The translations under genes were made by a program, and so were the position numbers. From assembly GCF_004054195.1 (NCBI RefSeq), contig NZ_SBIW01000002.1, positions 1-64,000 of the forward strand: a stretch of DNA of 64,000 nt, given 5' to 3'. This stretch comes from Mucilaginibacter gilvus (GTDB lineage Bacteria; Bacteroidota; Bacteroidia; Sphingobacteriales; Sphingobacteriaceae). The notes beneath the pieces were generated by a model. That model did not search any database. It saw nothing but the letters and a program-made list of their open reading frames with translations, and had not been told where the DNA came from. Positions 44,710 to 54,696 of the stretch are shown here, one piece after another (position 1 is the stretch's first letter; the number at the start of each line of letters is the position of its first letter).

Positions 44710-47700
44710 TTACATTTTAAAAAACACGCTAAAAGAACAGCCTTCGCCTGGACTACATGTTACATCGATCTTACCGCCGGAGGCATTGACGATTTTCCTA
44801 ATCAAATACAATCCGATACCCGTTCCTTCGGCAGTTTCATTGACCCGTTTGTACTTTTTAAAAATATGGTCTACCTCATCTTTTGTAATGCCGATGCCGT
44901 TATCTGTTATTGTCAACACAGTGTACTCACCTTCTATTTCTGTTTTGATGCTGATCTCCGGCAAACGGTCGGGTGAGCTAAACTTTATTGCGTTTGTGAT
45001 CACATTAAACATAACACTTCGCAGATTTTTTTTTGCAAACCGAACTTCCTTTTTTCTAAAATCCGTATGAAAAATGGCTTTTGATATTTTTATTTTTTCA
45101 GATAGGGTCTCCTTGATTTCTTTAAAAAGTGCAGGAAAGCTTTCCAGTTTATCATCTGTATCTTCCGTTTCAATATAGCCAATCTTAGCCAGGTCACTGA
45201 TGATGGCTTTGAAATTGTTAACTGCTTTATTCATCATGCCAGATAATTCCAAAACCTCCGGGTCCTTCGTGTCCAGTTTATCATTGAGTATTTCCAGCAA
45301 CATCTCAATATTGACGATCGGGGCGTTCAGATCATGTGAAGCACCAAATACGAAATTATTTAAGTCGGCATTGATCCTGAGCAGGCTCTTATTACTGCCA
45401 TCAAGGCTCTTGTTGCTAATATTCAGTTCCTTCAACAGCTTTTTCAGTTCTGTGATATCGTAAAAACTGATAATGGCACCATCTGCTTTTTTACAGTTTT
45501 TCTTCAGGTAAGGCATGGTCATGACTTGGTAGATTTTCCCATCCTTTGCCTCAGCCTCGCGCGTGATGGACTCCTCATCATTAATAACTTTTCTGACATC
45601 ATCGATCAGCGTTTCGAATATGATGTTCGTCGTGATATTGCTGAGCGGGCGGCCAATATCGCTCTCCCGGATATTAATATGCTTCACCGCTCCGGGCGAA
45701 TATCTTTTCAGCAGGAGGTTCCGGTCAACAAATAACTGGCCGTTGGTATTGCTGCGAAAATAATTGTTCAGGTCGTCATTCAAATCTGTTAACTCGTCAA
45801 TAGTCTGTTGATGATCTTTATTGACGGTTTGCAATTCCTCATTCACCGATTGCAACTCTTCGTTCGTGCTTTGCATTTCTTCATTGGCGGACTGCATTTC
45901 TTCGTTAGCAGATTGTAGCTCTTCATTAAAAGACAACATGTTTTCATTGGTAGAGGCGATGTGTTCATGGGCCACATCAAGTGCGTGTTTCAACTGAGCT
46001 ATGTCCTGTTCGAGACTGATCACGTGTTCTTTGGTCACTTCATTGATATCGTCCACACGGATCACATTGCCTCCTGCTATTTTGGTTAGGCTTTCTGTAA
46101 ACAACACCAGTAGTAAACGGTCGGCTGACCCGTTGATATTAAACGGGCTCAAAATGATATTGATGGTATTCTGTGATTTACCATTAGCTTCGATATCCAG
46201 TTGACTCAATATAACCCGTTCGTTTAGTTTTAGGGCTTTGTGAGCGGCGGCCTTTAAGGCTATGGAAATATGCTGCGGCAACAGGTCGTTCAGGTTGTGA
46301 TTGAAATTGATACTCTTTAGATAAGGTTTTGTATTGCCAAAAGACCGGACGACCGCGAGATTTTCGTCGGTACAAACGCCGTTAAAATTGCCTTCTCTCA
46401 GCAAAGCTGAATTAACCTGGTTTTCGAGCTCAGATTTAGATACCGGAGCGATGTTCTTTTTGCTCACTTCGATGGTAGTGGTCTTTAATTCACCTACCCT
46501 GTGCGACGAAAATGTATCGAACCGGATAGCCCGGCCGGCTTTATTACTTTTAAATATATTCCATTTACCACTGATCTCACTAAAGCTGTCCTTAATAACA
46601 GTAGCACTCTCGCTGGGCCCTAAAAAAAGATAACCACCTTCCTTTAGCCCAAAATGCAACATGGCGAATACCTTTTGCTGTAAAGCGGTATTGAGATAGA
46701 TCAACAGGTTCCGGCAGCTGATCAGGTCAATGTTACAATATGGTGGGTTTTTTGTTAAGTCATGCTGCGCGAAGATCAGCATTTTCCGGATCTCATGCTT
46801 GACTTTGTATGATGTCCCTTCCTTGTCAAAAAACTGTTGAAGTCTCTTCTTTGATACTGTTTTGGCGATGCTATCCGGATAAACGCCCTTTGAAGCCGTA
46901 TCCAGTGCCGCTTTACTGATATCCGAAGCAAATATTTTGACCTCAATATTTTTGTTGTTTTTATTTAAATACTCCTTTACCAGTATCGCCATGGAATAGG
47001 CTTCTTCACCTGTTGCGCAACCGGCCACCCAAATTTTCAGAACATCGGTGTGGTTCTTTTTGATGATATCCGGAATAACGGTTTCTTCGATGATCTTAAA
47101 AGCTTCCGGGTCGCGGAAGAAGGAGGTCACACTGATCAGAAAATCATTGGCCAATAAGGCGATCTCTGCCGTATTCCCTTTTAAAAATTGGTAGTATTTA
47201 TCAACCTTGTTTAAGTTAAAGTTCACCATTCGCCGTTTGATCCGCCGAATGATCGTAGGGCGTTTATAGTCTGAAAAATCAAGAGGCAAGTTGCCTTTGA
47301 TCAAGCTGAGTATATTATCAAGTTCCTTTTCGCTGATCTGTTCAGCGGCTTGGTCGGTCAACAGCTCAAGAATGCCGTCCTTTACATAGTCTTCGATGAC
47401 CTGGGGCATAGCTTGGGGTGAAAGGATCATATCTGCACAGTCCGTCGCTATAGCAGCAAGTGGCATGCCGTTGAAGCTCGCCGTAGCAGGATCTTGAATT
47501 AACACGATACCGCCAGCTTGTTTGATCGCCTCTATCCCTTTCGATCCGTCATCGCCGGTCCCTGATAAAATAATCCCGATAGCCTTGTTGCCGCGTTCCT
47601 GGGCCAACGAGGTAAAGAAATAGTCGATTGTCATATGTGGCCGCGGCTGATCTTTTTTGTCTGAAAGGATCAGCCGGCCTTTTTTAACGGCCATAAACTT

Positions 47701-47949
47701 CGAACTTGGTATCAGGTAAACCGTATTGGCTTTGATTTCCACATTTTCTATCGCCTCGACAACCTGTAATTTACTATGTTGGGCCAATACTTGCACCATC
47801 TGGCTTTTAAAATCTGCGGATAGGTGCTGGATCAAAATATAAGATACGGAATCTAGTGGAGTATAATCAAAAAATGCGGAGATAGCTTCTAAGCCTCCGG
47901 CGGATGCGCCAATGGCAATAATATACTGTTGATTGATCATTTTGGCCAT
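44710..47949 (-). CDS. CheB-CheR-PAS-histidine kinase fusion, paralog 2
   Basis: 1079 residues with the same CheB (GASAGGLEA, SGTGDDGSKG), CheR (WVAGCATGEEAYSMAI) and coiled-coil/PAS plan as paralog 1, again with five NEELQSx units. The kinase end differs: the H box is VFGASHDLNAPIVNIEML, N box FNVITNAIKFSSPD, and GIGITKDEVDHIFKKYKRVNETAEGTGIGLYLI. So this copy carries a different HisKA/HATPase type on a common sensory body. It has its own short upstream region (47950-48076). Confidence 0.9.
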   Translation of the reverse strand: MAKMINQQYIIAIGASAGGLEAISAFFDYTPLDSVSYILIQHLSADFKSQMVQVLAQHSKLQVVEAIENVEIKANTVYLIPSSKFMAVKKGRLILSDKKDQPRPHMTIDYFFTSLAQERGNKAIGIILSGTGDDGSKGIEAIKQAGGIVLIQDPATASFNGMPLAAIATDCADMILSPQAMPQVIEDYVKDGILELLTDQAAEQISEKELDNILSLIKGNLPLDFSDYKRPTIIRRIKRRMVNFNLNKVDKYYQFLKGNTAEIALLANDFLISVTSFFRDPEAFKIIEETVIPDIIKKNHTDVLKIWVAGCATGEEAYSMAILVKEYLNKNNKNIEVKIFASDISKAALDTASKGVYPDSIAKTVSKKRLQQFFDKEGTSYKVKHEIRKMLIFAQHDLTKNPPYCNIDLISCRNLLIYLNTALQQKVFAMLHFGLKEGGYLFLGPSESATVIKDSFSEISGKWNIFKSNKAGRAIRFDTFSSHRVGELKTTTIEVSKKNIAPVSKSELENQVNSALLREGNFNGVCTDENLAVVRSFGNTKPYLKSINFNHNLNDLLPQHISIALKAAAHKALKLNERVILSQLDIEANGKSQNTINIILSPFNINGSADRLLLVLFTESLTKIAGGNVIRVDDINEVTKEHVISLEQDIAQLKHALDVAHEHIASTNENMLSFNEELQSANEEMQSANEEMQSTNEELQSVNEELQTVNKDHQQTIDELTDLNDDLNNYFRSNTNGQLFVDRNLLLKRYSPGAVKHINIRESDIGRPLSNITTNIIFETLIDDVRKVINDEESITREAEAKDGKIYQVMTMPYLKKNCKKADGAIISFYDITELKKLLKELNISNKSLDGSNKSLLRINADLNNFVFGASHDLNAPIVNIEMLLEILNDKLDTKDPEVLELSGMMNKAVNNFKAIISDLAKIGYIETEDTDDKLESFPALFKEIKETLSEKIKISKAIFHTDFRKKEVRFAKKNLRSVMFNVITNAIKFSSPDRLPEISIKTEIEGEYTVLTITDNGIGITKDEVDHIFKKYKRVNETAEGTGIGLYLIRKIVNASGGKIDVTCSPGEGCSFSVFFKM

Positions 47950-48076
47950 GGGCTATAAAAGGTTTATATTAATACAACCTGAATGTCTCGTAATTGTTAC
48001 AAGCTAATTTATTTATTTTCAGGGATTTAGATATTTTAAAAACTGTAGTAACCGCAAAAAGGCCCGCTTTAACAAA

Positions 48077-49882
48077 TTAATTACCCGGGAAGTTTGGCCT
48101 TATAGGAAATGTGATCGTGAAAGTAGTGCCTTCATTTACCTGGCTTTTAAACCTGACCTTTCCGTTCATTAACGCAACATAGCGTGTTACGATATTCAGT
48201 CCCAATCCTGTTCCCGGGATATTTCCAGTATTATGCGCGCGGAAGAAGGCCTCGAATAAATGCTGCTGATCTTCTTTAGGTATACCAATGCCGTTATCCT
48301 TGATAATGATAGTCAAATAGCTACCGGTGGTCTTGGTGCGAAACTCGATCAGAGAATCTGGACCGGAATATTTGATCGCGTTGCTGATCAGGTTTATAAG
48401 GCAGTTCTTAAGCAACGATGAATTAAGGGTAACTAAATGGCCCTGGCCGGTATGGCGAAATACGATTTGTTGCTCTTTTTTGGCCAGGGACTGCATATCT
48501 TCGGTTATGTCTTCTGCGAATTTTACCACATCGAATTCACTAAGGATAGGATTGATGTTACCAGTTTCCAGCAGTTCCAGGGATAAAAAGTCATTTAAGA
48601 TATTGGTTAGATTCTTAGCGGCATTTTTTATGGTTTCCGTATATTTTTTAATGATGGGATGATCCAGATCTTGTGCGAGTCTTCCGATCAGCTCGGCAGA
48701 AAGCTGAATAGATGTGAGGGGCGTTTTGAATTCATGGGAAGCCATAGACACAAAGCGGCTTTTCAATACATTCAGGTGCTTTTCCTTTTCGAGGGATTTG
48801 CTTATTATTTCGCTGCTCTGTTCGATCGCTGTAACAGAATCGGCCAGACTTTTATTGCTTATACCCAGCGCAGCCAATAATTTCTTTAGTTCGCTAATAT
48901 CATAAAAGCTGATAATAGCGCCGTCCGTTTTTCCCGTGTTCTGCCGAATATAGGGCATGGTCATAACCTGATATGTTTTCCCTTCGGAAGATTCCGCCTC
49001 CCTGGTAATGGTTTGGCCGTCCTGCATGATCTGTAGGATATCTGCAATCAGCGTTTCAAATTTGATATTTGTAGTGATATCCGCCAACGGCCTGCCAATG
49101 TCGCTTTCCCGTAGATTAATATGTTTTAAAGCACCCGGTGAATATTTTTTTAATAACAGGTTATTGTCAACAAATAACTGACCATTGGTATTGCTTCGAA
49201 AATAGTTATTCAGGTCATCATTTGATTCGGTCAATTCCGCATTAGTTTCCTGCTGTTCCTTATTAATCGTTTGTAATTCTTCATTGACAGATTGCAGTTC
49301 CTCATTCGCGCTTTGCATTTCCTCGTTGGCAGACTGTAATTCCTCATTATAAGCCTGAATATTTTCATTGGAAAAATTTATGGATTCATAAGCTGCTTCC
49401 AGGTTGCTTTTGGCATCAGCGAGTTCTTGCTCCAAACTGGCCAGGTGTTCGCGGGTGAGTTGCTTCATATCTCCAGGGCCGATCAAAGAATTGTCTTTCA
49501 GTTTTTTTTTATTCTTGGTAAACAGGATGAGCAATTGCTGCGCTTTCATATCTCCGTTAAAAACTGGGTTTATGACGATGTTTACGGAATGGTTACCTTC
49601 AAAATTCAGGTCGTGTAGTGTCACCCGTTGCTTTGAAGTTATGGCTTTATGTGCTGCTGCTTTGACGAACATAGCAACTTCATTAGGTAATAGTTCGTTT
49701 AAATTAAAATTGAAATTATCATCTTTCAGATAGCAAGTGGTATCGCCAAATGCTTTCAATACGAGGAGGTTCTGGTCAGTGGAAACGCCGTTAAGCCCTG
49801 CGGCTTCGAGAAACATCGTTAGCTCTTCGTTAACATTTAAAACCCTTGGCATTGTTAACCCTGATATTTTACCGTCTTGCAC
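48077..49882 (-). CDS. PAS-histidine kinase, truncated paralog 3
   Basis: 601 residues. It begins within the PAS-like region that follows CheR in the other paralogs (GVSTDQNLLVLKAFGD), so CheB and CheR are absent. The coiled coil has four NEELQSx units, one fewer than the others. The kinase is of the paralog-1 type (SMASHEFKTPLTSIQLSAELI, NLISNAIKYSGPDS, GTGLGLNIV). The start is uncertain: GTG 49882 or ATG 49852. It is a deletion derivative or a natural short sensor. Confidence 0.8.
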   Translation of the reverse strand: MQDGKISGLTMPRVLNVNEELTMFLEAAGLNGVSTDQNLLVLKAFGDTTCYLKDDNFNFNLNELLPNEVAMFVKAAAHKAITSKQRVTLHDLNFEGNHSVNIVINPVFNGDMKAQQLLILFTKNKKKLKDNSLIGPGDMKQLTREHLASLEQELADAKSNLEAAYESINFSNENIQAYNEELQSANEEMQSANEELQSVNEELQTINKEQQETNAELTESNDDLNNYFRSNTNGQLFVDNNLLLKKYSPGALKHINLRESDIGRPLADITTNIKFETLIADILQIMQDGQTITREAESSEGKTYQVMTMPYIRQNTGKTDGAIISFYDISELKKLLAALGISNKSLADSVTAIEQSSEIISKSLEKEKHLNVLKSRFVSMASHEFKTPLTSIQLSAELIGRLAQDLDHPIIKKYTETIKNAAKNLTNILNDFLSLELLETGNINPILSEFDVVKFAEDITEDMQSLAKKEQQIVFRHTGQGHLVTLNSSLLKNCLINLISNAIKYSGPDSLIEFRTKTTGSYLTIIIKDNGIGIPKEDQQHLFEAFFRAHNTGNIPGTGLGLNIVTRYVALMNGKVRFKSQVNEGTTFTITFPIRPNFPGN

Positions 49883-50287
49883 GCTCGTAGGTTTATTGGC
49901 ATTTAAAGTCAGATTAAGTATTTAATAATTAGGAGTAGATAGAGAAAGTTTGTTAAATATAACACAATACAACCCGTCTAAAGCTATAATTAATTTATAG
50001 TACATCAGATTTTTAGTATTGCGGTAACAAATTTAGTCAAAGCGATACTGGAAAGGCATGATGATAAACAAGTCAAAATATGATTTAAGTCACTCCTCGC
50101 TGATTGTAGTTTATTTATCGTCTACAACTCTCCGCTGTAACAAATGGAACTGAAACGCAATTTGAGGCAACCTAAGCCTTCTCTAATAATCTACGCCAAT
50201 TGCTTTAAAAAGATTTGGGGTGTTTATGCCCTTACGTTCCCAGTCAATTTGCTGCTTCCTGGCTTTTTAGAGTGCCGTCAGGAATAG

Positions 50288-50594
50288 TCAATTTTTTTTT
50301 CCTTTTGCCAGCAATAGAGGTTCCTGATCATTTCTTTGGCAATTTGAACTAAGGCTTCAATGGTCAAAAAGCCTGGTGAGGGTAAGCGTTCTCATAGTTC
50401 ATCAGTTTTTAGAGTAGCGGATCTTTAGACTTGTAGTGCTCATGATCAGTGTGGAACAAGTCTTTCTCATACTCGTAGACATCCATCCCCAGATGGCCTA
50501 TTTTACCGTACAATAGCCCTTTTAACGGCTTTTTATTAAATAACACCCTTAAATTTGGCCAATAAGAAACCAATAATCCGCCATTTCGTAGCAA
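50288..50594 (-). pseudogene. D-lactate dehydrogenase C-terminal remnant
   Basis: Minus-strand pieces read KPLKGLLYGKIGHLGMDVYEYEK, LFHTDHEHYKSKDPLL, then after a break PHQAFLTIEALVQIAKEM and NLYCWQKEK. These match the C-terminal part of 2-hydroxyacid (D-lactate) dehydrogenases. The N-terminal domain is gone. A fermentative enzyme here suits the cargo theme. The stretch 49925-50287 shows no gene. Confidence 0.6.
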
Positions 50595-50662
50595 TACTAA
50601 CTATCAATCGGCGTAATAACAAAGTTCTGCAAAAAAGAGGTACTGGTTTTTTTGTGAGAATC

Positions 50663-50682
50663 TTCTGCAAATTTTCTGCAAA
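50663..50682 (+). repeat. Integrase arm-site-like direct repeats, right end
   Basis: Identical 20 bp to 9753-9772 (two TTCTGCAAA units), with a further TTCTGCAA at 50625-50632. Just inside the right border of the element. Confidence 0.6.
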
Positions 50683-50688
50683 GAAAAA

Positions 50689-50710
50689 CCCCCACTCGCC
50701 AGAGTGGGGG
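50689..50710 (-). terminator. Terminator downstream of tRNA-Asn
   Basis: CCCCCACTC and GAGTGGGGG flank a 4-nt loop; the minus-strand reading then runs into TTTTTC. Follows the tRNA 3' end by about 20 bp, inside the element, so it is supplied by the element. Confidence 0.75.
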
Positions 50711-50729
50711 TTAAGTCATTGATTTTCAA

Positions 50730-50775
50730 GCTCCTGAGCCTGGACTCGAACCAGGGACCCTCTGATTAACAGTCA
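50730..50775 (-). repeat. att site in tRNA-Asn (right end of the 41-kb element)
   Basis: 46 bp identical to 9594-9639. It covers the tRNA from the anticodon arm to its 3' end, so insertion leaves a complete tRNA on this side. Confidence 0.85.
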
Positions 50776-50804
50776 GATGCTCTAACCAGCTGAGCTACTC
50801 AGGA
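50731..50804 (-). tRNA. tRNA-Asn (GTT)
   Basis: 74 nt. The acceptor stem TCCTGAG pairs with CTCAGGA. The D arm contains AGCTCAGCTGG, the anticodon loop CTGTTAA gives anticodon GTT (50768-50770), and the T arm has GGTTCGAGTCC. No CCA is encoded. Serves as the integration site of the element to its left. Confidence 0.95.
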
Positions 50805-50949
50805 ATCTGGTTATTTCTCCTCCCCTTTTGGTTACCCGTCTTCCAGCGTTACTGGCCTCTGTAGTATTTTCCGGTTTGGAGTGTGCAAAAGTATGATTAT
50901 TGAGGTAAATTCACAATATTTGCGCAAAAAAAAAATAAAATATTTTCGC

Positions 50950-51864
50950 ATGAGTTTGTTAGTTATTGGTACTGTGGCGTTTGACGCAATTGAAACCCCC
51001 TTTGGAAAGACAGATAAAATCGTTGGCGGTGCCGCAACATACGCCGGATTGGCCGCTTCGTACTTCTATGACAAGGTAAATATCGTTGCCGTGGTAGGTG
51101 ACGACTTCCCCGCCGAAGAAATTGCCGACTTTAACGCCCATAACATCAATACCGATGGATTGCAAATTAAAGCAGGCGAAAAATCGTTCTTCTGGAGCGG
51201 TAAATACCATAACGATATGAACAGCCGTGATACGCTGGTTACCGACCTGAACGTTTTGGCAGACTTTGACCCTATCATCCCGGAAAGCTACCAAGACTGC
51301 GAATACCTGATGCTGGGCAACCTGAGTCCGCAAGTGCAGCAAACGGTTATTAAACGCCTTAAAAACCGCCCTAAGCTCATTGTAATGGATACCATGAACT
51401 TCTGGATGGATATTGCACTGGATGATCTGCTGGAAACCATTAAAATGGTAGACGTATTAACCATTAACGATGCAGAAGCCCGCCAGCTATCGGGCGAGTA
51501 CTCTTTAGTAAAGGCTGCAAACAAAATATTGGCGATGGGCCCAAAATACTTAATCATTAAAAAAGGCGAGCACGGCGCATTGTTATTCCACGAGGACCAT
51601 ATCTTCTCGGCCCCTGCCCTGCCTTTAGCCGAAGTTTTCGACCCAACTGGTGCCGGTGATACCTTCGCGGGCGGCTTTATTGGTTATATGGCCAAAGTGG
51701 GTACTGTTAATTTCAACAACATGAAGAACGCGATCATCTTTGGTTCGGCACTGGCCTCATTCTGTGTAGAAAAATTCGGTACAGAAAAGATCAAAAATTT
51801 AACCGACGAAGAAGTAGCAGCGCGCGTGCAACAGTTTGTACAGCTATCATCGTTCGAGATATAA
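50950..51864 (+). CDS. PfkB-family sugar kinase
   Basis: 304 residues from ATG 50950 (MSLLVIGTVAFDAIETPFGK); the upstream extension is not kinase-like. PfkB signatures: GGAATYAGLAASYF near the start and DPTGAGDTFAGGFIGYM with the catalytic aspartate. It phosphorylates a sugar or nucleoside; the substrate is undetermined. First chromosomal protein gene beside tRNA-Asn. Confidence 0.88.
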   Translation: MSLLVIGTVAFDAIETPFGKTDKIVGGAATYAGLAASYFYDKVNIVAVVGDDFPAEEIADFNAHNINTDGLQIKAGEKSFFWSGKYHNDMNSRDTLVTDLNVLADFDPIIPESYQDCEYLMLGNLSPQVQQTVIKRLKNRPKLIVMDTMNFWMDIALDDLLETIKMVDVLTINDAEARQLSGEYSLVKAANKILAMGPKYLIIKKGEHGALLFHEDHIFSAPALPLAEVFDPTGAGDTFAGGFIGYMAKVGTVNFNNMKNAIIFGSALASFCVEKFGTEKIKNLTDEEVAARVQQFVQLSSFEI

Positions 51865-51887
51865 TAAGCAACCCAGCTTAACACAGC

Positions 51888-51920
51888 AACGGCGCAGTAA
51901 ATTAATTTTACTGCGCCGTT
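51888..51920. terminator. Strong hairpin terminator after the PfkB gene
   Basis: 14-bp arms AACGGCGCAGTAAA / TTTACTGCGCCGTT with a 5-nt loop, then TCTTATTTC. 51921-52135 contains no gene. Confidence 0.7.
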
Positions 51921-52135
51921 CTTATTTCAATAGGGCCATGGCGATAGTTCCGGTGAGGGCACCGGAAAAGAGGAAGGTTAAGGGTTAACAAAAGTTAACA
52001 CAATTTCAGTAAATATTTTACAAGCACTTGATAATCAATATTTTAAAAAAATGAGGGGTTAACACTTTTTTCGATAATAATAGTGTCACCATAATTTTCA
52101 ATTCTATTATTATGAAACCGTTAGGACCATCCCCC

Positions 52136-53134
52136 TCAATACTCCAGATACTTTTTAACTTTTATCCCAATGTTGTCTCCGGGCTTAAAGCGCCCGTTCT
52201 CGCCATTTACCACGCGGATGATCACATCTTCATACTCCAGTAAAAGATCTTCGTAAAAGCCTTTAAAAAGCACTTCACGCACCGTCCACTGTAAACTGTC
52301 GGGCGAGGAACTTAGCCTGATCCATTCTGGGTATACTACTACAAATTCTGTGTCGGTACTTATTCCGCATAATGTAGCTTCATCAGGGCTCAGTACATTG
52401 CAGTTGCTCAGCAATTCTGCGGTATAAAGTTGCTGCGGGGTTTGGTAAAGTTCTTTAGGGGGGCCAGCTTCCACTATTTCGCCGTTTCTGATCACCACCA
52501 GTTCATCGGCCATGGAGAGCACTTCAGCGGGGTCGTGCGATACCATCACTACGGTGATACCGCTTTCGCGCACTATCTGGCGGATATCGTGCTGCAAGCC
52601 TTCCCTAAACGAAGTATCTACCTGGTTAAAGGGTTCATCTAAAAACAAAACCTGCGGGCGGGTGATAATGGCGCGGGCAATGGCTACACGTTGTTTTTCG
52701 CCGCCGCTAAGGTCGGCAACGCGTTTGTAGGCCATTTGCATCATGTTGAGCTGGGTGAGCACGGCCTCCGTTTTTTCCTCTTTAAGCTTTACGTTGGTGC
52801 TGGGCAGCATGGCGGCTACGTTATCCCATACACGGGCGAAGAGGTTGAGGTCATCCGTATGCTGGGTAACCATTTTCATTTCGTTATGGCCGGGGATCAG
52901 CTTTTCTTCGGGGCCCCAAATGCGCTCGCCTTTAAAGTAAACGTTGCCTTCGTTAGGCGAGAGCAGGCCGTAAAGCATGCGCAATAAGGTACTTTTGCCG
53001 CTGCCACTTTCGCCAATAATGGCGGTTATTTTACCGGGCTGGATCTCTATACTGATATCTTTAACGCCCGATTGGGTTACCCCCGGATATATTTTACTTA
53101 CCGAAACTGCCTGTAAAAAAGGTACATCTGCCAT
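52136..53134 (-). CDS. ABC transporter ATP-binding protein
   Basis: 332 residues. Walker A is GESGSGKSTLL, signature LSGGEKQRVAIARAI, Walker B VLFLDEPFNQVD, and switch histidine VMVSHDP. The C-terminal 100 residues form a TOBE-like domain (WTVREVLFKGFYEDLLLEYED), as in importers of the sulfate/iron/molybdate/polyamine (MOI) type. No permease is adjacent, so the partner is elsewhere or absent. Confidence 0.85.
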   Translation of the reverse strand: MADVPFLQAVSVSKIYPGVTQSGVKDISIEIQPGKITAIIGESGSGKSTLLRMLYGLLSPNEGNVYFKGERIWGPEEKLIPGHNEMKMVTQHTDDLNLFARVWDNVAAMLPSTNVKLKEEKTEAVLTQLNMMQMAYKRVADLSGGEKQRVAIARAIITRPQVLFLDEPFNQVDTSFREGLQHDIRQIVRESGITVVMVSHDPAEVLSMADELVVIRNGEIVEAGPPKELYQTPQQLYTAELLSNCNVLSPDEATLCGISTDTEFVVVYPEWIRLSSSPDSLQWTVREVLFKGFYEDLLLEYEDVIIRVVNGENGRFKPGDNIGIKVKKYLEY

Positions 53135-53207
53135 TGGCTGCTAAGATACACACGATTACGGGATTTTAAGATTCACCCGTTTAATTACCGTGGCTGGGAT
53201 TTTGCAA

Positions 53208-53240
53208 ATAAGTGTTCCAATTTAAATGTGGAACACTTAT
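53208..53240. repeat. Inverted repeat, 12-bp arms
   Basis: ATAAGTGTTCCA / TGGAACACTTAT separated by 9 bp. A related TTGGAACACCC follows near 53291. Could be an operator or decayed repeat in the 53135-53466 gap, which has no gene. Confidence 0.45.
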
Positions 53241-53466
53241 TTTTAAAACAATATTGATTATCAGCATTTTACAGTTTTTGGTGAAACACTTTGGAACACC
53301 CCCGTAGGTTAAATAAACTTTATAAAGTTCTGATTATTAATTAATTAACCAAAAATTTAAATTCGACTAAAAAACAAAGTAAAATACTTTTTTGGCGGAT
53401 TAATCACGAGCATTACCACCTCTTTGCCTACCGCCTATACTCGCGCCAATTGGGGGCCTTTGCCCG

Positions 53467-53508
53467 CTAAACAACAAAGCCCGGTCAGTGCCGGGCTTTG
53501 TTGTTTAG
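53467..53508. terminator. Long bidirectional terminator, 18-bp arms
   Basis: CTAAACAACAAAGCCCGG pairs with its exact inverse around TCAGTG. Sits 14 bp beyond the end of the lipoprotein gene. Confidence 0.75.
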
Positions 53509-53522
53509 CGACAAGATATTAT

Positions 53523-53939
53523 TTATAATATCTTGTCATTTTTATAAACAAGCTTAGTTTCTTGATTTTTAGTGGTATCCCTAAATGAAAAACAAGTATC
53601 GTTCAATACATCTATTTTGTAAATTTTGCCGCCAATATCCACTTTACCACCCTCAGGAAGATTCCAATTTTCATTTAAAACTATATCGCCTAAATCTAAT
53701 CGTACTATTTTACTTGCATTCTTATATTTTATATATAAACGAGATTTGCCTTTCTTATCAAAATACCAGTAGGTAATAGATGATCCTTTATGTCTAGTGG
53801 TATCTTTAATCTCTTGCCAAACCTTGTAGTCAGAACCTGCAATGAGCTTTTGTTTCGTTGATATGTTTGTATTACAAGATCCACAAAATAAAATGACCAG
53901 TATAAGTTGACAGCTGAAAAGCTTATTGATTCTTATCAT
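53523..53939 (-). CDS. Small lipoprotein next to the RHS tip (possible immunity protein)
   Basis: 138 residues from ATG 53939. The signal segment [16 protein letters not shown] ends in a probable lipidated cysteine. The mature part is beta-rich ([20 protein letters not shown]). It overlaps the RHS tip end by 17 bp. Lipoproteins directly after RHS toxin tips can be immunity proteins; that role here is inferred from position. No family is recognised. Confidence 0.55.
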   Translation of the reverse strand: MIRINKLFSCQLILVILFCGSCNTNISTKQKLIAGSDYKVWQEIKDTTRHKGSSITYWYFDKKGKSRLYIKYKNASKIVRLDLGDIVLNENWNLPEGGKVDIGGKIYKIDVLNDTCFSFRDTTKNQETKLVYKNDKIL

Positions 53940-54696
53940 CTTTTTTTTTCTTATTATTATCAATGATATTAATCTTCATGTTGTTCATTGAATAAGGATC
54001 AATATTAAGCTGATAGCCGTACCCAGATATACTTTTATTAATCTTATCTAATACACCATCTACATCTGTTCTCTCAACACCATCCTTATTATACGCATCT
54101 TGTAAATAACCAACCACAGATCCCAACATTCCAGTTTTAAAACTTGTAGTTGTTTCTTTGAAGGTGGGGTCGGCAATTTGATCAGAATAAACATCTGCAT
54201 GCTGTAAATTATCAGGAGCATTAGCCGCATATCCCTGCCCTTTGTCTAAATGGTCTTTTTCATGTACAAGAGCACTTTTCATATTGTCGTAGTTACCTAA
54301 TATGCTAGGTATTTGCCCACCTCTATTGTTTATATCAATCTTATCACCTTTAGTATAGGCTAAGCCTTTGTCTGCCGGAGCAACCCCTACTGTTCCTCTT
54401 GGAATGCCCACTTGCGCACCACAGTAGCCTGCTATATTTGCAATCGTCTGCTCATTTTTACCACTAAATGGAAGATTAGCTACGTTAACCAATTGGCCAT
54501 TATCGGTTTTGACTAAGATGTTATGACCTGTTGGTGTTATTTGAATTAACTGTCCTTGTGTATTGAATATATGATCTGTTGGCCCCATACCATCAGGGTC
54601 ATTAAAACGAATAGGATCATTAAGCCCATAATTATACGGCGACCATCTTCTAAATTTCTCTGCCAACGGATCCACACTCGTCCACCTCGCAATCAC
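53923..54696 (-). CDS. Orphan RHS-repeat C-terminal tip with an HExxH toxin-like domain (5' truncated)
   Basis: The open frame extends to 54726 and reads [41 protein letters not shown], the RHS core end. The downstream 190 residues hold [12 protein letters not shown], an HExxH zinc-protease-type motif, then an unrecognised tail ending KKKKDDKNQ. The RHS barrel upstream is missing; a stop at 54727 precedes the fragment, and no good start exists apart from GTG 54696. It resembles displaced RHS tips left by recombination, paired with the lipoprotein. Confidence 0.6.
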   Translation of the reverse strand: MIARWTSVDPLAEKFRRWSPYNYGLNDPIRFNDPDGMGPTDHIFNTQGQLIQITPTGHNILVKTDNGQLVNVANLPFSGKNEQTIANIAGYCGAQVGIPRGTVGVAPADKGLAYTKGDKIDINNRGGQIPSILGNYDNMKSALVHEKDHLDKGQGYAANAPDNLQHADVYSDQIADPTFKETTTSFKTGMLGSVVGYLQDAYNKDGVERTDVDGVLDKINKSISGYGYQLNIDPYSMNNMKINIIDNNKKKKDDKNQ

